A DNA stretch of 64,000 nucleotides from DATBVX01 sp963810775 (GCA_963810775.1 CAWEOT010000001.1:124001-188000); one strand, 5' to 3'; positions 1 through 9,361 are shown, counted from the first letter of the stretch. Notes: generated by a model not told the origin, from the sequence alone. Numbers and translations: made by a program.

Positions 1-2456
1 CCCGGACCGTGCGGTGAACTGTCCGACGGAGAAGACGTCCACACCACGAACTTCCCTTCCTGATTGGCGCGCGTAGTTTCGGCGCCCGTCGCTGCCTGCG
101 AGGCTGGTCGTTCCGCATCCTCCCGCCGCGGCGCTGGGTTTTCGGTGACGCGTGTTTCGCTGCGCTGGTTGGCCGATGAGAAGGGCAGCTCTGCAGTTTG
201 TCCCGAGTCGCTGCGCGAAGGTGGTCGTTCATCTCCGTTCGAGGCGGTGGTCGCTGTGGGTTCCGCTCGGCTTTGGCCTTGAGAACTGTCAGGGCCATTG
301 GCCGCGCCGCCGGCACCCTCACGATTGTCTGCGCGATCACGTCCGCCGCGACGCCGACGGCCTCTGCGGCCGCGACCGCCGCGTTCACTGCGCTCAGCAC
401 GTTCACGCTCAGGCCGGTCTTTCTGTACGGATCGGTCCGCGCGCTGCGCGTCGTTTCGGGGCTCGGCCGCAGGACGCTCATTCGATGCAGGTGGTAATTC
501 GGTAGTGGATGGCGCTGGGGCACCACCAGGCTTCCCATCGCGCCTCGCATGCGTTTCGGAGCGGCGGTGTCCGCTGTCGCCGCGATGATGCCCCTGTGGA
601 CCACGATGCTGTTCGCGACGAGTATCGCGGTCGCGCCCGCCGCGCCGACCATCTCGATGTCGTTGATCGCGGCGCTCGTCTCGATGGTCTCGATGCTGGC
701 GCGGGGTCGTTGGTCGCGGGGCCGCCGGCGCAACCGCGCCAGCACCAAACAGCCAGCGCCACAGGCGCACGAAGATGCCCGGACGCTGGGGCGTAGGCTC
801 ACCAGCCCACATGCTGGGCGCGGCGACAGCGGTCACCGGCGCCGGCGCTGTTGGCAACACGGTAGGAACCGCAGGCGCGTCTGCAACCGGCTTCTTTTCG
901 CGTGTCAGTGCCGAGTCGGGCAACAGCTCTTCCTGTTCGACCATCTGGTAGCTGATGCCGGCATTTTCCGCGAGCTGTGTTTCGTCATCGCGCACGCGGC
1001 GGATCGAATAGTTGGGTGTCTGCAGGTTCGGGTTGGGAATCACGACGACGTTGACGGCACTGCGTTCGGTGATCGTATTGAGCCAGTCGCGCTTCTCGTT
1101 CATGAGGTAGGTGCCGACATCGACGGGCACCTGCACAATGATGCGGGCCGAGCGTTCCTTACGCGCCTCTTCACCGATCAGGCGCAGGATGGCGAGCGTG
1201 AGCGACTCGACGCTGCGGATCGTTCCCATGCCAGTGCAGCGGGGACATGCGATATGAGTGGATTCGCCGAGACTCGGGCGCAGTCGCTGCCGTGACATTT
1301 CCAGCAGCCCGAAGCGTGACAGCCGTCCGATCTGGATGCGTGCCTTGTCCTGCTTCACAGCGTTGCGCAGGCGATCCTCGACGTCGCGCTGATTCTTCTG
1401 CGACTCCATGTCGATGAAGTCGATGACGATCAGGCCGCCGATGTCGCGCAGTCGCAGCTGACGCGCGACTTCGTCGGCTGCTTCGAGATTGGTGTTGCAG
1501 GCTGTGGTTTCAATATCGCCGCCGCGCGTTGAGCGAGCCGAGTTGATGTCGATCGACACCAGCGCCTCGGCATGGTCGATTACCAGGCTGCCGCCGGAGG
1601 GCAGCGTTACCTTGTGCGAATACGCGGATTCGATCTGGCTCTCGATCTGAAAGCGCGTGAACAGCGGCACCTCGTCCTGGTAGACCTTGAGCTTGCGCTG
1701 ATACTCGGGCGGCATGAAGCGCTGCATGTACTCCTGCGCCTTCTGATAGGCCCCGGGGTCATCGATCAGAATCTCGCCGATGTCGTCCGAGAGGTAATCG
1801 CGCAGCGCACGTGTTACGGCATCACCTTCCTGGTAGATCAGGAACGGTGCCGTGCGCTCTTTGGCCGCGGCATCGATCAGGTCCCAGGCGCTGCGCAGAT
1901 TGTTCAGGTCCCACTGCAGCTCTTCGCTCGACCGACCTACGCCTGCGGTGCGCACGATCGCGCCCATGCCGTCGGGAATCTGCAGATCGTTCATGGCCTC
2001 GCGCAACTGGTCGCGTTCCTCGCCCTCGATGCGGCGCGAGACGCCGCCGGCGCGTGGATTGTTCGGCATCAGCACCAGGAACCGGCCTGCCAGGCTGATG
2101 AAAGTCGTCAGGGCAGCGCCCTTGTTGCCGCGCTCTTCCTTCTCCACCTGAACGACCAGCTCCTGGCCTTCCTGCAGCAGTTCCTTGATGTTCATCCGGC
2201 CGCCCGATTGAGCATCGTTACGGAAATATTCGCGGGAGACTTCCTTCAGCGGCAGAAAGCCGTGGCGCTGCGCGCCGTAATCGACGAACGCGGCTTCGAG
2301 GCTCGGCTCGACCCGCGTGATGCGACCCTTATAAACGTTGGCTTTTTTCTGTTCCCGGGAGGGAATCTCAATCGACAGATCGTAAAGTTTCTGGCCGTCC
2401 ACCAAAGCGACGCGCAACTCTTCTGCTTGAGTTGCATTGACAAGCATTCTCTTCAT
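1..2456 (-). CDS. rne: Ribonuclease E, C-terminal end cut by window edge
   Basis: Endoribonuclease that starts mRNA decay and matures rRNA and tRNA, and scaffolds the degradosome at the inner membrane. The protein opens MKRMLVNATQAEELRVAL, followed by an S1 domain (about residues 36-119) and the DNase-I-like catalytic core. A CPRC zinc-link motif lies at about residues 402-405, as in E. coli (404-407). At residues 559-571 the segment PGIFVRLWRWLFG is an amphipathic helix where E. coli RNase E has its membrane-anchoring segment A. The rest, to the window edge, is an Arg/Asp/Glu/Pro-rich disordered tail. The frame is open from ATG 2456 to base 1 with no stop, so over 818 residues are present. 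It is divergent from rluC, as in E. coli. Identification is very secure; the C-terminus is not visible. Confidence 0.97.
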   Translation of the reverse strand, partial: MKRMLVNATQAEELRVALVDGQKLYDLSIEIPSREQKKANVYKGRITRVEPSLEAAFVDYGAQRHGFLPLKEVSREYFRNDAQSGGRMNIKELLQEGQELVVQVEKEERGNKGAALTTFISLAGRFLVLMPNNPRAGGVSRRIEGEERDQLREAMNDLQIPDGMGAIVRTAGVGRSSEELQWDLNNLRSAWDLIDAAAKERTAPFLIYQEGDAVTRALRDYLSDDIGEILIDDPGAYQKAQEYMQRFMPPEYQRKLKVYQDEVPLFTRFQIESQIESAYSHKVTLPSGGSLVIDHAEALVSIDINSARSTRGGDIETTACNTNLEAADEVARQLRLRDIGGLIVIDFIDMESQKNQRDVEDRLRNAVKQDKARIQIGRLSRFGLLEMSRQRLRPSLGESTHIACPRCTGMGTIRSVESLTLAILRLIGEEARKERSARIIVQVPVDVGTYLMNEKRDWLNTITERSAVNVVVIPNPNLQTPNYSIRRVRDDETQLAENAGISYQMVEQEELLPDSALTREKKPVADAPAVPTVLPTAPAPVTAVAAPSMWAGEPTPQRPGIFVRLWRWLFGAGAVAPAAPRPTTPRQHRDHRDERRDQRHRDGRRGGRDRDTRREQHRGPQGHHRGDSGHRRSETHARRDGKPGGAPAPSTTELPPASNERPAAEPRNDAQRADRSVQKDRPERERAERSERGGRGRRGRRRRGGRDRADNREGAGGAANGPDSSQGQSRAEPTATTASNGDERPPSRSDSGQTAELPFSSANQRSETRVTENPAPRREDAERPASQAATGAETTRANQEGKFVVWTSSPSDSSPHGP

Positions 2457-2819
2457 TGGCCCCTGCTGGAGTGTGATGAGGGGCCCCGGAGCGGGGAGTA
2501 GGCGGTGCCGGTGTGCGGTGGAGGGGTGTTGCGTCTGTAGACATCATTTAACAGGAACAGCGGCGAGTGCCCTGCACTCGCAAACGCTCAATCAATCCCG
2601 CCTGTGCATTTTCTGGCGCCGGCCGGTTTGCCGGAGGCGCCTGTGGCACGCCTGAACTCTTGGCTGCACGCCGAGCGCCTCTGGCGCTCTGCTCTCAGGA
2701 CCCAAGCGATGGCCCGGCTACCCGGGACCAACTAACATGCGGCGCGAAAAGCGCATGGCCTTCGCACCACTGATTCGGCTCGCGCATGGCGCCTTCCTGG
2801 GAAGGCAGCAGCGAGGTCG
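2457..2819 (-). promoter_or_regulatory. Long structured rne 5' leader (likely autoregulatory)
   Basis: This is the non-coding stretch between rne and rluC. It holds at least four strong hairpins: 2564-2580 (perfect 7 bp stem, 3 nt loop), 2615-2641 (GGCGCC palindromic arms enclosing CCGG/CCGG), 2673-2689 (perfect 7 bp stem, 3 nt loop) and 2736-2757 (CATGCG/CGCATG). In E. coli the rne leader folds into hairpins that let RNase E cut its own mRNA. The same role is inferred here from position, length and structure, not from sequence match to the rne5 family. Confidence 0.6.
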
Positions 2820-2825
2820 GCGCGC

Positions 2826-2854
2826 ACTATAGCAACGCACCATCGTCCAATCAA
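2826..2854 (-). promoter_or_regulatory. Probable rne sigma-70 promoter
   Basis: On the minus strand, -35 TTGATT (2854-2849) and -10 TATAGT (2831-2826) are separated by exactly 17 bp. Transcription would start near 2819 and give a leader of about 363 nt before the rne ATG at 2456. The E. coli rne leader is 361 nt, so size and spacing support the call. The -35 box overlaps the upstream region of rluC. Confidence 0.72.
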
Positions 2855-2876
2855 TGTGTTACGAGGGATTCAGTGT

Positions 2877-3887
<1,011 letters not shown>

Positions 3888-4462
3888 GGGGTAGCCCGAT
3901 CAGGGCGGTTGGGTCCCGGGAATCGATTTGGTCCAAGAGAGTGATTCCGAGCCCTTCGCACTTGAAACCGCCTGCGCAATCGTAGGGGCGTTCGAGGTCC
4001 ACGTAGCGCGAGATTTCTGCTTCGCTGAGCTCACGAAAGCGCACATTGGTCTCATCGACGTGCTCTTCGCAGAGTTCACCCTTCGAACGTACCAGGCAGG
4101 CAGCCGTCAGAAACCGCAAGGTTTGCCCGCTGGCGCGCTGCAATTGCGCGATGTTGCGGGCCGCGTTTCCAGGCTTGCCCAGGACCTCGTCCCGACAGAC
4201 CGCAATCTGGTCGGCGCCGATCACGCAGGCTGCGTGATGGCGGTGGGCGACGTGAGCAGCTTTTTCGCGCGCCAGGCGCGATACGAGCTGCAAGGCCGTT
4301 TCGGTGGGCAAGCGTGACTCATCGATATCGGCTGCATCGACCTCGAATGGAATTCGCAGCCGTTCAAGGAGCTCGCGGCGATAGCGGGATGCGGAAGCGA
4401 GAACAAGGTCTGCCGGCATCAGTTTAATTCTGCAAAAACAACGATTTGCACGTAAGAATGTT

Positions 4463-4491
4463 TTGACAGGGGAGGGCCTCATCACTATGAT
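4463..4491 (+). promoter_or_regulatory. Strong sigma-70 promoter for yceD-rpmF-plsX-fabH
   Basis: Consensus -35 TTGACA at 4463-4468, a 17 bp spacer and -10 TATGAT at 4486-4491. The expected transcription start (about 4497-4501) falls on or just before the yceD ATG at 4501, so the transcript would be leaderless or nearly so. This is the best-matching promoter seen in the window. Confidence 0.82.
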
Positions 4492-4500
4492 ACCGCGCCC

Positions 4501-4998
4501 ATGTCGCCGGACCCGGGGCAACAACAGCACGAGGTCGCAGCGCTCGCCGCAGACAATGCGGTCCTCGAAACGGAGATAGCGCTGGCGGACCTGGAGCGCA
4601 TCCGCCCACTCCTCAGGCGCGATGCGGGAATGGCTCGCGGGCAATTTCGTTTCCATCGCGAGAGCGCACTTGCAGTCGCCGAAGGGCATGTGAGTGCGAT
4701 GCTGACGCTGACCTGCCAGCGTTGCCTGGAAGAGATGACCTGGCCCGTCGACACCGATAGTCGACTGGCCTTTGTGGCGAACGCCGCCAGCGCAGAAGTG
4801 GCTGGCTCGCGGGAACCCGTGATCGCGTTGGACGGGCAGGTGTCGTTGGCGACATTGATCGAAGAGGAATTGCTGCTCGCGCTGCCATTGGCGCCGATGC
4901 ATCGTGACGCGGGCGATTGCCGTGCGCGTCCCGAACCGCAAGCGGACCAACCGCGGCACAAGCCGTTCGCGGGACTGCGCGACCTGATGAAGGATTGA
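4501..4998 (+). CDS. yceD: YceD/DUF177 family protein, linked to 23S rRNA and L32
   Basis: Small acidic protein of the DUF177 family. Family members are needed for 23S rRNA accumulation in plants and E. coli and are nearly always encoded just before rpmF. 165 residues; the hallmark LTCQRCLEEMTWPV (Cys-x2-Cys) lies mid-protein, followed by EEELLLALPLAPMH and a C-terminal KPFAGLRDLMKD. ATG 4501 is the only good start before the conserved IALADLERI segment. It lies only 10 bp after the -10 box, so translation may be leaderless. rpmF follows after 18 bp. Confidence 0.9.
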   Translation: MSPDPGQQQHEVAALAADNAVLETEIALADLERIRPLLRRDAGMARGQFRFHRESALAVAEGHVSAMLTLTCQRCLEEMTWPVDTDSRLAFVANAASAEVAGSREPVIALDGQVSLATLIEEELLLALPLAPMHRDAGDCRARPEPQADQPRHKPFAGLRDLMKD

Positions 4999-5016
4999 AT
5001 TGACTGGAGACTCGAA

Positions 5017-5208
5017 ATGGCGGTTCAGAAAAGCAGAAAGACTCCCTCGAAGCGCGGTATGCATCGTTCACACGACGCACTGCGCGGTCCGGCACTGTCG
5101 GTAGACCCGCAGTCGGGCGAAACCCACCTGCGTCATCGCATCACTCCTGACGGCTATTACCGGGGCCGCAAGGTCATCGACGTCCCGGGCGATCAGGAAA
5201 AGACCTGA
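5017..5208 (+). CDS. rpmF: 50S ribosomal protein bL32
   Basis: Structural protein of the large ribosomal subunit. 63 residues starting MAVQKSRKTPSKRGMHRSHD, the standard bL32 N-terminus. Zinc-binding Cys pairs found in some L32 proteins are absent, so this is the zinc-independent form. It sits between yceD and plsX, the usual gammaproteobacterial order, and a GGAGA Shine-Dalgarno lies just before the ATG. Confidence 0.96.
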   Translation: MAVQKSRKTPSKRGMHRSHDALRGPALSVDPQSGETHLRHRITPDGYYRGRKVIDVPGDQEKT

Positions 5209-5265
5209 TCGCCGCGGCCATGCCGCAGCATCCGTCCCGATCACCATAACCGGCCCGCGCGGCGC

Positions 5266-6279
5266 TTGGCAGCGGCGTCCACAATCGCAGTTGACGCAAT
5301 GAGCGGCGACCGCGGCGCGCAGGTATGCGTGCCGGCTGCCATCGAACTGCTGCGCGAGCGAAGTGATCTGAGTCTGGTGCTGGTGGGCGCGCCAGAGGTC
5401 ATCGAACCTCTGTTGCGCGCGCATCGCGCGCACGACGAGCACCGCATCGAGATTCAGCCCGCGTCCGAAATCGTCGGAATGAATGAGTCGCCTCGCGAAG
5501 CGCTGAGACGCAAGAAGGACTCCTCGATGCGTCGGGCGATAGACATGGTCAAGGAAGGGCGCGCGCAGGCTTGCGTGAGCGCGGGTAACACTGGAGCGCT
5601 CATGGCCACGGCGCACTTCGTGCTCAAGTCGATACCAGGCATAGATCGTCCCGCGATCATGTCAGCGATCCCGGGAATCGGCGGGCACACGCATATGCTG
5701 GATCTCGGCGCTAATGCTTCGAGTACGCCCGAGCAGCTCTGCCAGTTCGGGGTTATGGGCTCAGTGGTCGCGGCCGATCTGAACGCCTTGGAGCGACCTC
5801 GCGTCGGGTTGCTCAACATCGGCGAGGAAGACATCAAAGGGCATACGCTCGTGCAGGAAGCGCACCGCCTGCTTGCGGCCACGACGCTCAACTACGTGGG
5901 GTTCGTCGAGGGCGATGATATCTTCACCGGCGAGGTCGACGTCGTAGTGACGGACGGGTTCACCGGCAACGTCGCGCTCAAGACCATGGAGGGGCTGGCG
6001 CGCATGATCGGCAACGCGACGCGCGAAGAGTTCTCGAGGGGGGCCGCACGCAAGGTCATGGCGGCTGCGGCCTGGCCGGCGTTGCGTGCGCTCAGGACAC
6101 GGCTCGATCCGCGTCGTTACAATGGGGCCAGCATGGTCGGATTGAAGGGCATCGTCATCAAGAGTCACGGCGGGGCGGATCAATACGCATTCCGGCATGC
6201 CATCCTCACCGCGGCAACTGAGGCGGAGCGCGGTGTGCCCGCGCAGATCGCCGCAGAGCTCGCGAGGCAGATCCATTGA
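5266..6279 (+). CDS. plsX: Phosphate acyltransferase PlsX
   Basis: Converts acyl-ACP to acyl-phosphate, the first step of glycerolipid synthesis by the PlsX/PlsY route; a peripheral membrane enzyme. 337 residues with STIAVDAMSGDRG at the N-terminus (family DAMGGD), KEGRAQACVSAGNTGALMA, LLNIGEED and TDGFTGNVALKTMEG. The start is TTG 5266; the ATG at 5220 is out of frame and no other ATG or GTG fits before the conserved DAMSGD. No clear Shine-Dalgarno is seen. The last bases overlap the fabH start. Confidence 0.94.
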   Translation: MAAASTIAVDAMSGDRGAQVCVPAAIELLRERSDLSLVLVGAPEVIEPLLRAHRAHDEHRIEIQPASEIVGMNESPREALRRKKDSSMRRAIDMVKEGRAQACVSAGNTGALMATAHFVLKSIPGIDRPAIMSAIPGIGGHTHMLDLGANASSTPEQLCQFGVMGSVVAADLNALERPRVGLLNIGEEDIKGHTLVQEAHRLLAATTLNYVGFVEGDDIFTGEVDVVVTDGFTGNVALKTMEGLARMIGNATREEFSRGAARKVMAAAAWPALRALRTRLDPRRYNGASMVGLKGIVIKSHGGADQYAFRHAILTAATEAERGVPAQIAAELARQIH

Positions 6280-7244
6280 TCTACTCAAGGATCGAAGGGA
6301 CGGGTAGCTATCTTCCCGAGAAGGTTCTGACCAACTTCGATCTCGAGAAGTTGGTGGATACCACCGATGAGTGGATCCGAAGTCGCACCGGCATCGAGCG
6401 GCGGCATATTGCCGCTGAGAACGAGACGACGGTCGATATGGCCGAGCAAGCCGCGCGCGCAGCCTTGCATTCTGCCGGTATCGCCCCGGAGGAGATCGAC
6501 CTGATCGCCTTCGGCACCACGACCCCCGATGTCGTATTCCCCAATTGTGGTGTGCTGCTGCAGGCGCGACTCGGAATTCACGGCTGTCCGGCATTCAGTG
6601 TCGAGGCGGCATGCACGGGCTTCATCTACGCCCTGTCCATCGCTGACAAGTACGTGCGCTGCGGTGAATCGAAGTGTGCGCTCGTGATCGGGGCCGACAT
6701 GTTGTCGCGCATCGTCAACTGGAACGACCGGCAGACCTGCGTACTGTTCGCGGACGGTGCCGGCGCAGTCATCCTCAAGCCGTCGAGCGCAGCCGGCATC
6801 ATCTCGACGCACGTGCATGCGGATGGCGCCTACCAGGACCTGCTTCACTATCCCGGTGGCGTCTCGAAGGGTTGGCCACAGGGAGCGCCGGGCACGTTCG
6901 GCGTGCAGATGAAGGGCAATGAAGTCTTCAAGGTCGCCGTGAACACGCTCGGCCGAATAGTCGAGGAAGCGCTGGAGGCGAACAAGCTCGACAAGTCGGC
7001 CGTCGACTGGCTGGTCCCTCACCAGGCCAATCTGCGCATCATCCAGGCGACCGCCAGAAAACTCGATCTCCCCATGGAACGGGTGATCGTCACCGTACAG
7101 GAACATGGCAACACATCCGCCGGTTCGGTGCCGCTGGCACTCGACGTTGGCGTGCGCGACGGGCGCATCAAGCGAGGAGATCTACTGTTGCTGGAGGCTT
7201 TTGGTGGCGGCTTTACCTGGGGCGCCGCCATGGTGCGCTACTGA
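6276..7244 (+). CDS. fabH: Beta-ketoacyl-ACP synthase III
   Basis: Condenses acetyl-CoA with malonyl-ACP to start type II fatty acid synthesis. 322 residues; the Cys-His-Asn triad is visible as C113 (EAACTGF), H249 (VPHQANLRII) and N279 (HGNTSAG). It starts with TTG 6276, sharing TTGA with the plsX stop, so it is probably translationally coupled. fabD, fabG and acpP, which follow in E. coli, are absent here; a leftward small gene comes next. Confidence 0.94.
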   Translation: MIYSRIEGTGSYLPEKVLTNFDLEKLVDTTDEWIRSRTGIERRHIAAENETTVDMAEQAARAALHSAGIAPEEIDLIAFGTTTPDVVFPNCGVLLQARLGIHGCPAFSVEAACTGFIYALSIADKYVRCGESKCALVIGADMLSRIVNWNDRQTCVLFADGAGAVILKPSSAAGIISTHVHADGAYQDLLHYPGGVSKGWPQGAPGTFGVQMKGNEVFKVAVNTLGRIVEEALEANKLDKSAVDWLVPHQANLRIIQATARKLDLPMERVIVTVQEHGNTSAGSVPLALDVGVRDGRIKRGDLLLLEAFGGGFTWGAAMVRY

Positions 7245-7426
7245 TCGGACTTGCGGACGCGGCTCAACCACACGAAGTACGGATCCCAACCCTGTGCCGG
7301 GACCGCGACGGGGACACGATCACGTGACTGACGCACCTGCTCGTTCCATACGCGATAGGCATCCCAGGCCTCCGGGCGTTCGGTCTCGTCCTGATCGTCG
7401 TGGGTCGCCAGCGAAACTGTATTCAT
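7238..7426 (-). CDS. Small hypothetical protein with two WDxYxVW repeats
   Basis: 62 residues from ATG 7426. I do not recognise the family. Two imperfect repeats are visible: WDAYRVWNEQVRQS (residues 21-34) and WDPYFVWLSRVRKS (47-60), sharing W-D-x-Y-x-V-W-x3-V-R-x-S. The N-terminus is acidic (DDQDETE); there is no signal peptide or membrane segment. The 3' end overlaps fabH by 7 bp on the opposite strand. The repeat symmetry argues that it is a real protein, possibly a small binding module; function unknown. Confidence 0.6.
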   Translation of the reverse strand: MNTVSLATHDDQDETERPEAWDAYRVWNEQVRQSRDRVPVAVPAQGWDPYFVWLSRVRKSDQ

Positions 7427-7511
7427 GAGCGTGCTGTTCTTGTTTGCAGGGGGGCACTTTAGGCGCCGGGGCTTTCCGCCGACGTGAGACTGATCACAAT
7501 CCTGGCCTAGA

Positions 7512-8486
7512 ATGAGACCAATGGACTGCACACGCTCAACTGCCCTTTGGAGCTCGAGTCTCCTGGCCATAGCTTGTGTTGCGGCGCACGCCGAGATGTT
7601 TCAGGTGCCGCCGGCGGGTGTGGACCTGATCGGCCTGGAAGAGAGCACCGTGGCAGAGTTCGACGACACTCTGCCCGACATAGCACGCCGTTACGGCCTC
7701 GGTTATGAGGAAATCGCCCTGGCGAACCCCGGAACCGATCCCTGGCTCCCGGGACAAGGCACGGCCATCGCTCTACCGACCCAGCACATCCTGCCGCCCG
7801 GTCCACGCGAGGGCATCGTGATCAACCTCGCGGACCATCGCCTTTACTACTTCCTGCGCAAGACGGGCAAAGAGCCTGCCGAGCTGATCTCGCACCCGAT
7901 CAGCGTCGGCCAGATGGATTGGCGCACGCCGATCGGAGTCACGCAGATCGCGGCGAAGGTCAAGAAGCCGACCTGGTATCCGCCGGCCTCTATTCGCAAG
8001 CAGCACGAAGAGGATGGCGATCCGATTCCGGAATCGATCCCTCCGGGACCAGATAATCCGCTCGGCGACTACGCGATGCGCCTGGCCATACCGGGTGGTG
8101 CATACCTGATCCATGGCACGAACAAGCCGGTCGGGGTCGGCATGCAGGTTACGCACGGTTGCATCCGCATGTACCCCGAGGACATCGAATCCCTGTTTCG
8201 CATGGTCAACGTCGGAACCAAGGTCCGCATCATCAATGAAGCCGTAAAGACTGGCTGGGATAACGGTGTTCTGTACCTGGAAGTGCACCCACCCCTTGAG
8301 AACAGCGGATCGGCTCCGGTTGACCTCACGCAACTCACGCGAGTCCTGGTGGCTGCGACTCGCAATCGACCCGTGCGGATCAACTGGCCGCTCGCGGAGC
8401 GGACTTTGAACGAGGCGCGCGGCAAGCCGGTCGCGATTTCACTCCCCGTCGGCCTGGAAGCCCGCGCGACCAGCGAGATGCAATAG
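7512..8486 (+). CDS. Periplasmic L,D-transpeptidase (ErfK/YbiS/YcfS/YnhG type)
   Basis: Forms 3-3 crosslinks or attaches Braun-type lipoprotein to peptidoglycan. 324 residues: signal peptide (about 1-27), a LysM-like segment (PDIARRYGLGYEEIALANPG), then the YkuD catalytic domain with IHGTNKP and the active-site THGCIRMY, where the Cys is the nucleophile. ATG 7512 or 7521 could start it; no strong Shine-Dalgarno distinguishes them. It converges on a Lpp/OprI-like lipoprotein ending in Lys, its plausible substrate. Confidence 0.9.
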   Translation: MRPMDCTRSTALWSSSLLAIACVAAHAEMFQVPPAGVDLIGLEESTVAEFDDTLPDIARRYGLGYEEIALANPGTDPWLPGQGTAIALPTQHILPPGPREGIVINLADHRLYYFLRKTGKEPAELISHPISVGQMDWRTPIGVTQIAAKVKKPTWYPPASIRKQHEEDGDPIPESIPPGPDNPLGDYAMRLAIPGGAYLIHGTNKPVGVGMQVTHGCIRMYPEDIESLFRMVNVGTKVRIINEAVKTGWDNGVLYLEVHPPLENSGSAPVDLTQLTRVLVAATRNRPVRINWPLAERTLNEARGKPVAISLPVGLEARATSEMQ

Positions 8487-8499
8487 CTGCGAGGCGGCC

Positions 8500-8536
8500 A
8501 AAAAAAAGCGCCGCGGGCCCAAGAGCTCCGCGGCGC
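8500..8536 (-). terminator. Rho-independent terminator of the lpp-like gene
   Basis: On the minus strand a perfect 9 bp GC stem (GCGCCGCGG / CCGCGGCGC, 8536-8528 with 8516-8508) is followed directly by eight T residues (8507-8500). It lies 20 bp after the lipoprotein stop. On the plus strand there is no T-run, so it would serve the transpeptidase gene poorly. Confidence 0.88.
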
Positions 8537-8555
8537 CGGATTCGATCGGTGCCGA

Positions 8556-8873
8556 CTACTTCGACATCGACTTCTTGAACATACGGTCGATCTTCTCGTT
8601 GGTCGCGTCGCAGCAGGACTGGCTGGCCTGAGCTGCGGAAAGCGCCTGGTTCGCAGTGCTCTGCGCCCCGTTCGCGGCCGACTGCGCCGCCGAGGCTGCG
8701 CTTGAAGCTGAGGTCGCGGCATCCTTGGCTGATGTTGCGTCCGCGCCAACTTTCGCGACCTGTGACTTCAGCTCGTCGATCTGCGCCTGAATCGGCTTGA
8801 GGTCTGTGCATGCAGCCATCATTCCGAGACACAGGACAGCGGTCGAAGCCTTAAGCATCATTGCACTCTTCAT
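8556..8873 (-). CDS. Lpp/OprI-like alanine-zipper outer-membrane lipoprotein
   Basis: Braun-type lipoprotein linking outer membrane and peptidoglycan. 105 residues from ATG 8873, preceded by an AAGGGG Shine-Dalgarno. The signal peptide ends in a lipobox (MMAAC, lipidated Cys). A long Ala/Ser heptad region (ADATSAKDAATSASSAASAA) predicts a coiled-coil trimer. The C-terminus, DRMFKKSMSK, ends in Lys, the residue that L,D-transpeptidases couple to peptidoglycan. Two adjacent Cys (QASQSCCDATN) near the C-terminus are unusual. It has its own terminator and faces an L,D-transpeptidase gene. Confidence 0.88.
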   Translation of the reverse strand: MKSAMMLKASTAVLCLGMMAACTDLKPIQAQIDELKSQVAKVGADATSAKDAATSASSAASAAQSAANGAQSTANQALSAAQASQSCCDATNEKIDRMFKKSMSK

Positions 8874-9328
8874 GGTATTCCCCTTTTCGTTCGTGAGTTT
8901 CTCGGGTAGCCCGAAGTCCAACACTTCAGCTCAAACCACGGGCCGAAGCCCACGCGCGAGCCGAACCGGAACGGCGCATAAGTGAACATGTTTGCGCTTC
9001 CGATGCAATAGTACTCGCGTGCTTGTCGTCCTGCAGCGACAAGTATTGACAGCGCGCAACTTATGCATCTCGTTTCTCGCCAGTGTATCCATGCGCCCTC
9101 ATCGCGCTGCGCCTCGTTTGACGCATGGGGCTCGTGTCATCACACGGTGGTCATGCTTTGGGTGCTCGCAAGAGCGTCGCCGAGTGCCGTCGCAGAGTCG
9201 TGGTACGCGCGGCATCGCGTCGCGCCGAGCGCACGTCGGATTAGGTTAGCCAGTAGCTGGAGCGTGCTGAAGGAGAGGAGGCGCAGCACTCTTCTGCCCT
9301 GCGGCCTAGCGGTCGTGATCTCTTGGGT
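8874..9328. other. Intergenic region between lpp-like gene and lexA
   Basis: About 455 bp with no convincing gene. It must contain the leftward promoter of the lipoprotein gene, but I could not pick a hexamer pair with good spacing. A perfect TTGACA at 9046-9051 (+) has no matching -10. A rightward open frame from 9063 has no Shine-Dalgarno and an implausible composition (Cys, Trp and Arg rich). I see no repeat. Confidence 0.4.
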
Positions 9329-9361
9329 TTGCGCACTGCGCGCAACTGTATATAATCACAG
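9329..9361 (+). promoter_or_regulatory. lexA promoter with SOS box
   Basis: -35 TTGCGC (9329-9334), 16 bp spacer, consensus -10 TATAAT (9351-9356). A 16 bp LexA operator, CTGTATATAATCACAG (9346-9361), matches the gammaproteobacterial consensus CTGT-N8-ACAG and covers the -10 box. LexA bound here would block RNA polymerase, giving the usual autorepression and SOS induction. Confidence 0.92.

Noticed and set aside
4420..5064. Upstream extension of yceF
   Set aside because: Lies antisense to yceD; no homology to Maf proteins.
9046..9051. Perfect TTGACA as a promoter
   Set aside because: No -10-like hexamer at 15-19 bp downstream; no gene nearby on that strand.
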